The notes beneath the pieces were generated by a model. It searched no databases. It worked only from the letters and a program-made list of their open reading frames with translations, and had not been told where the DNA came from. From JASHVB01 sp035486135 (lineage in GTDB: Bacteria; Pseudomonadota; Alphaproteobacteria; Acetobacterales; Acetobacteraceae), in assembly GCA_035486135.1 (NCBI GenBank), contig DATHNI010000077.1, positions 4,205 to 68,204 on the forward strand: 64,000 nt of DNA. The letters run 5' to 3'. Position numbers and translations under genes: made by a program. Shown here piece by piece: positions 62,241 through 64,000 of the stretch (positions are counted from its first letter, which is position 1; each line of letters starts with the position of its first letter).

Positions 62241-62930
62241 CTAAAAGGCCGCCTCGTCCCCAAGCGTGCATGCAACGCTGAGAGTCAGGATTTTCAGGTC
62301 GAGGATCAGGGACCAGTTCTGGATGTAATGAAGATCATGTTCGACGCGCCTGACGACCTTTTCAATCGTGTTGAGTTGTCCGCGGCAGCCGTTGACCTGG
62401 GCCCAGCCGGTGATGCCGGGCTTGATACTGTAGCGATACCGGTAGGTTTCAGTAACGCATTCAAGCGGCTGGCCATTCACGCTCATTTCCAGTGCATGTG
62501 GACGCGGCCCGACCAGCGACATGTCGCCCCGCAGAACGTTAAACAACTGCGGCAATTCATCGAGGCTGTGTCGGCGCAGGAAGCGCCCCACCCGTGTAAC
62601 TCGCGGATCATGAGGTGTCGTCTGCTGCTTGCAGGCTTTGTCCTCCAGGTCATTGTACATCGAGCGGAACTTGTAAACGCGGATAGGTTTTCCATGCAAT
62701 CCGCGGCGCCACTGCCAGAACAGAACGGGACCCGGACTGTCAAGTCTGATAGCGACCGCGATGACCATCATCAACGGCGCGATTAGGAAGATTAGCAGTA
62801 AAGAAAGCAGAAGATCTTCAATTCTTTTGACAACGCACTGGTAGGTCTGTAAGCCCCGTATGGGAGTTGTGATTGATTTCGTAGAAGGATCATCACTCGA
62901 ATTTTGCAAAGGATAAATTTGTGCTCGCAT
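62241..62930 (-). CDS. Polyprenyl-phosphate sugar-phosphotransferase (initiating enzyme, WcaJ/GumD C-terminal type)
   Basis: A 229-residue membrane enzyme with one hydrophobic hairpin (LLSLLLIFLIAPLMMVIAVA). It has catalytic motif VYKFRSMYND, LRRHSLDELPQLFNVLRGDM and the PRPHALEM segment, all typical of the bacterial sugar transferase (PF02397-type) domain. It starts the repeat unit by moving a sugar-phosphate to undecaprenyl phosphate. It lacks the N-terminal membrane domain of long WcaJ forms. ATG 62930. It is probably the first gene of the minus-strand exopolysaccharide run, 111 bp before the GT4 gene. Confidence 0.92.
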   Translation of the reverse strand: MRAQIYPLQNSSDDPSTKSITTPIRGLQTYQCVVKRIEDLLLSLLLIFLIAPLMMVIAVAIRLDSPGPVLFWQWRRGLHGKPIRVYKFRSMYNDLEDKACKQQTTPHDPRVTRVGRFLRRHSLDELPQLFNVLRGDMSLVGPRPHALEMSVNGQPLECVTETYRYRYSIKPGITGWAQVNGCRGQLNTIEKVVRRVEHDLHYIQNWSLILDLKILTLSVACTLGDEAAF

Positions 62931-63218
62931 CCTTGTCCCCCTGTCTTATGAGGAATGCGACGCGGGTTCTATGGAACACGCTGGAGGGCGTCTAGCGGCT
63001 TTACGCTGCATTGCGGTATGACGATATGAGGCCGCATTGAGAACGGACCGTAATGGTGAGGATGAGCCAGCGGTGTCTGTCGTTGGAAGATGCCAAGAAT
63101 GTTCCAGACTATCCTTATAATTCTTCGCCAGGACTTTCCGCTTGAAGATTTACGCGGCCTGCCGTTTTCCTTACAGAAGGGCTTCGCATGTGCGTCACGA
63201 TGCCGTGATTCACTGCTT

Positions 63219-63237
63219 CATGTGACCGCGTCACGTT
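63219..63237. promoter_or_regulatory. Operator-like inverted repeat (imperfect)
   Basis: CATGTGACCGCGTCACGTT has the same layout as the dyad at 63341: CATGTGA, five bases, then TCACGTT in place of TCACATG. It lies about 290 bp upstream of the sugar-transferase start. Confidence 0.3.
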
Positions 63238-63340
63238 ACATCACAAAATTAATCGTAAGTTATGCATTAGCACTTCGTAAAGTGGACATCAGCTCCTCGA
63301 GAATCCTACCGAGGAACGGCGGCGCGTCATGTCACGTTTG

Positions 63341-63359
63341 CATGTGAGTATGTCACATG
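63341..63359. promoter_or_regulatory. Operator-like perfect inverted repeat
   Basis: CATGTGAGTATGTCACATG: seven-base arms CATGTGA/TCACATG around a five-base spacer. The arms contain TGTGA/TCACA, as in CRP-type sites, though CRP sites use a six-base spacer. It lies about 410 bp upstream of the sugar-transferase start on the minus strand. Confidence 0.35.
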
Positions 63360-64000
63360 TGCATACAGGTTGCCCTGCGGGCCGCGACTCCCTATGGAAA
63401 CTTAAGTCCACGAATGTCATTGACGCGACATTGAGTCGGACGTTAATCGTGCTCCTGGCTCGACGAGTCTCATACCGTACACGCTGATGGCGCCTGTCGT
63501 GCCGCTGGGTAGGGCCTTCTCGGCTCAGCCGGATTCTCAGGTCGCGCGCCCGACTCCGAAGATTCTCCGGCCAGGCGCAGGAATTATGGCGACATCCATC
63601 CTCGCCTGTTCCTCGAATCGCCAAATCGAAAACGGGAGATCTCATGATAGCGTATGCTACCGCCCATGCCCGTCCCCCCGACGTGGTGCGACAGCCTCTG
63701 GTGCCTGGCGCGGCGTACGGCCTTCCCGATCTCGCAACTCTGGTGGAGATTGCTGCGTCGCGCTCACGAAGGCGCTCACGTTGCAACTCCGGCAGTCCGC
63801 CGTTGTTGACCGTCGCGGTGCCGGAGCTGCCCATGTAGGCGGTGACGGGCTTGCCGACGCCGATTCGATCCCGCCGGGACCGTTGAAGGGCTCATGCCCT
63901 GGACAAAGTCGGTAGGCGAGTGGCCGCCGCTGCGTCCTCGCGGTGGTCCCGAGCCGTTGCGCGTCGTCTCGGCCGGGGTCCCATGGTTGGCAAAAAGGCT

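Larger units (their letters stand above)
62931..64000. other. Terminal 1.07 kb without a supportable gene
   Basis: No reading frame shows recognisable domains. A minus-strand frame near 63289-63834 starts MGSSGTATVNNGGLPE and a plus-strand one lies near 63644, but composition and lack of homology argue against both. The first 450 bp are AT-richer than average and likely hold the promoter region of the exopolysaccharide run, including two operator-like dyads (63219-63237 and 63341-63359). Confidence 0.55.

Noticed and set aside
63289..63834. 181-codon minus-strand open frame near the right edge
   Set aside because: Arg-rich translation, no domain and no conserved start context. It may be the shadow of an incomplete element beyond the window.

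Overview
This is a high-GC bacterial chromosome segment, most consistent with an alphaproteobacterium of the Acetobacteraceae/Rhodospirillales type. The evidence is the RecA, FtsK, PmtA and CckA-like sequences, the flgBC-fliE-fliQ-fliR-flhB-kinase gene order, a split Tad locus, and families familiar from acetic-acid-bacteria relatives (T5SS/PEP-CTERM-type repeats, sulfotransferases with an N-terminal GWA-type module). The species assignment is inference; no rRNA or tRNA gene was recognised.

Layout. (1) 1-5061: 3' part of a Tad/Flp pilus operon (cpaE-cpaF-tadB-tadC, then tadD). (2) 5092-21332: a surface-glycan and glycoconjugate region. It holds a PEP-CTERM protein, an STT3-like membrane protein, two paralogous divergent sulfotransferases, a TylF-type methyltransferase, a secreted TIM-barrel-like protein, GDP-L-fucose synthase, an NAD-dependent epimerase, a GHMP sugar kinase, and a large protein joining a NodZ-like glycosyltransferase-type N-terminus to a TPR array. 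(3) 21390-25537: membrane-lipid genes (psd, pmtA, an Mpo1/DUF962-like protein) with a class III aminotransferase. (4) 26324-38770: mixed housekeeping and catabolic genes: ftsK, a crotonase, a HEPN-protein pair, a luciferase-like monooxygenase with an alpha/beta hydrolase that lacks its nucleophile, an Asp-box repeat protein, an acyl-CoA dehydrogenase, a VOC protein, a cytidine-deaminase-like protein and recA. (5) 38955-44421: flagellar genes flgB-flgC-fliE-fliQ-fliR-flhB, translationally coupled to a CckA-like hybrid kinase. (6) 44854-46251: an M20 peptidase beside a transposase remnant. (7) 47079-62930: an exopolysaccharide locus with the building blocks of a Wzx/Wzy pathway: initiating phosphoglycosyltransferase, GT4, Wzx-like flippase, GT2, degenerate BY-kinase-like ATPase, Wzy-like polymerase, acyltransferase, GumC/Wzz-like protein, a thioesterase with a degenerate carrier domain, and two secreted proteins sharing an uncharacterised domain. 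The last 1.07 kb has no supportable gene.

How it fits together. Most of the window concerns the cell surface: adhesion pili, flagellar export, glycan assembly and decoration, phosphatidylcholine synthesis and exopolysaccharide. Several enzymes lack the residue that normally defines activity: Gly for Ser in the hydrolase, Ala for Ser in the carrier domain, and Thr for Lys in the polysaccharide ATPase. Intergenic space is rich in large palindromic repeats, including a composite family whose G/C-rich palindrome falls at four places, one of them inside the flagellar operon. The strongest leads for undescribed biology are the putative TPR-glycosyltransferase module with its sugar-nucleotide genes, the duplicated secreted domain flanking the exopolysaccharide genes, the 98-aa/HEPN bicistron and the dispersed palindrome family.
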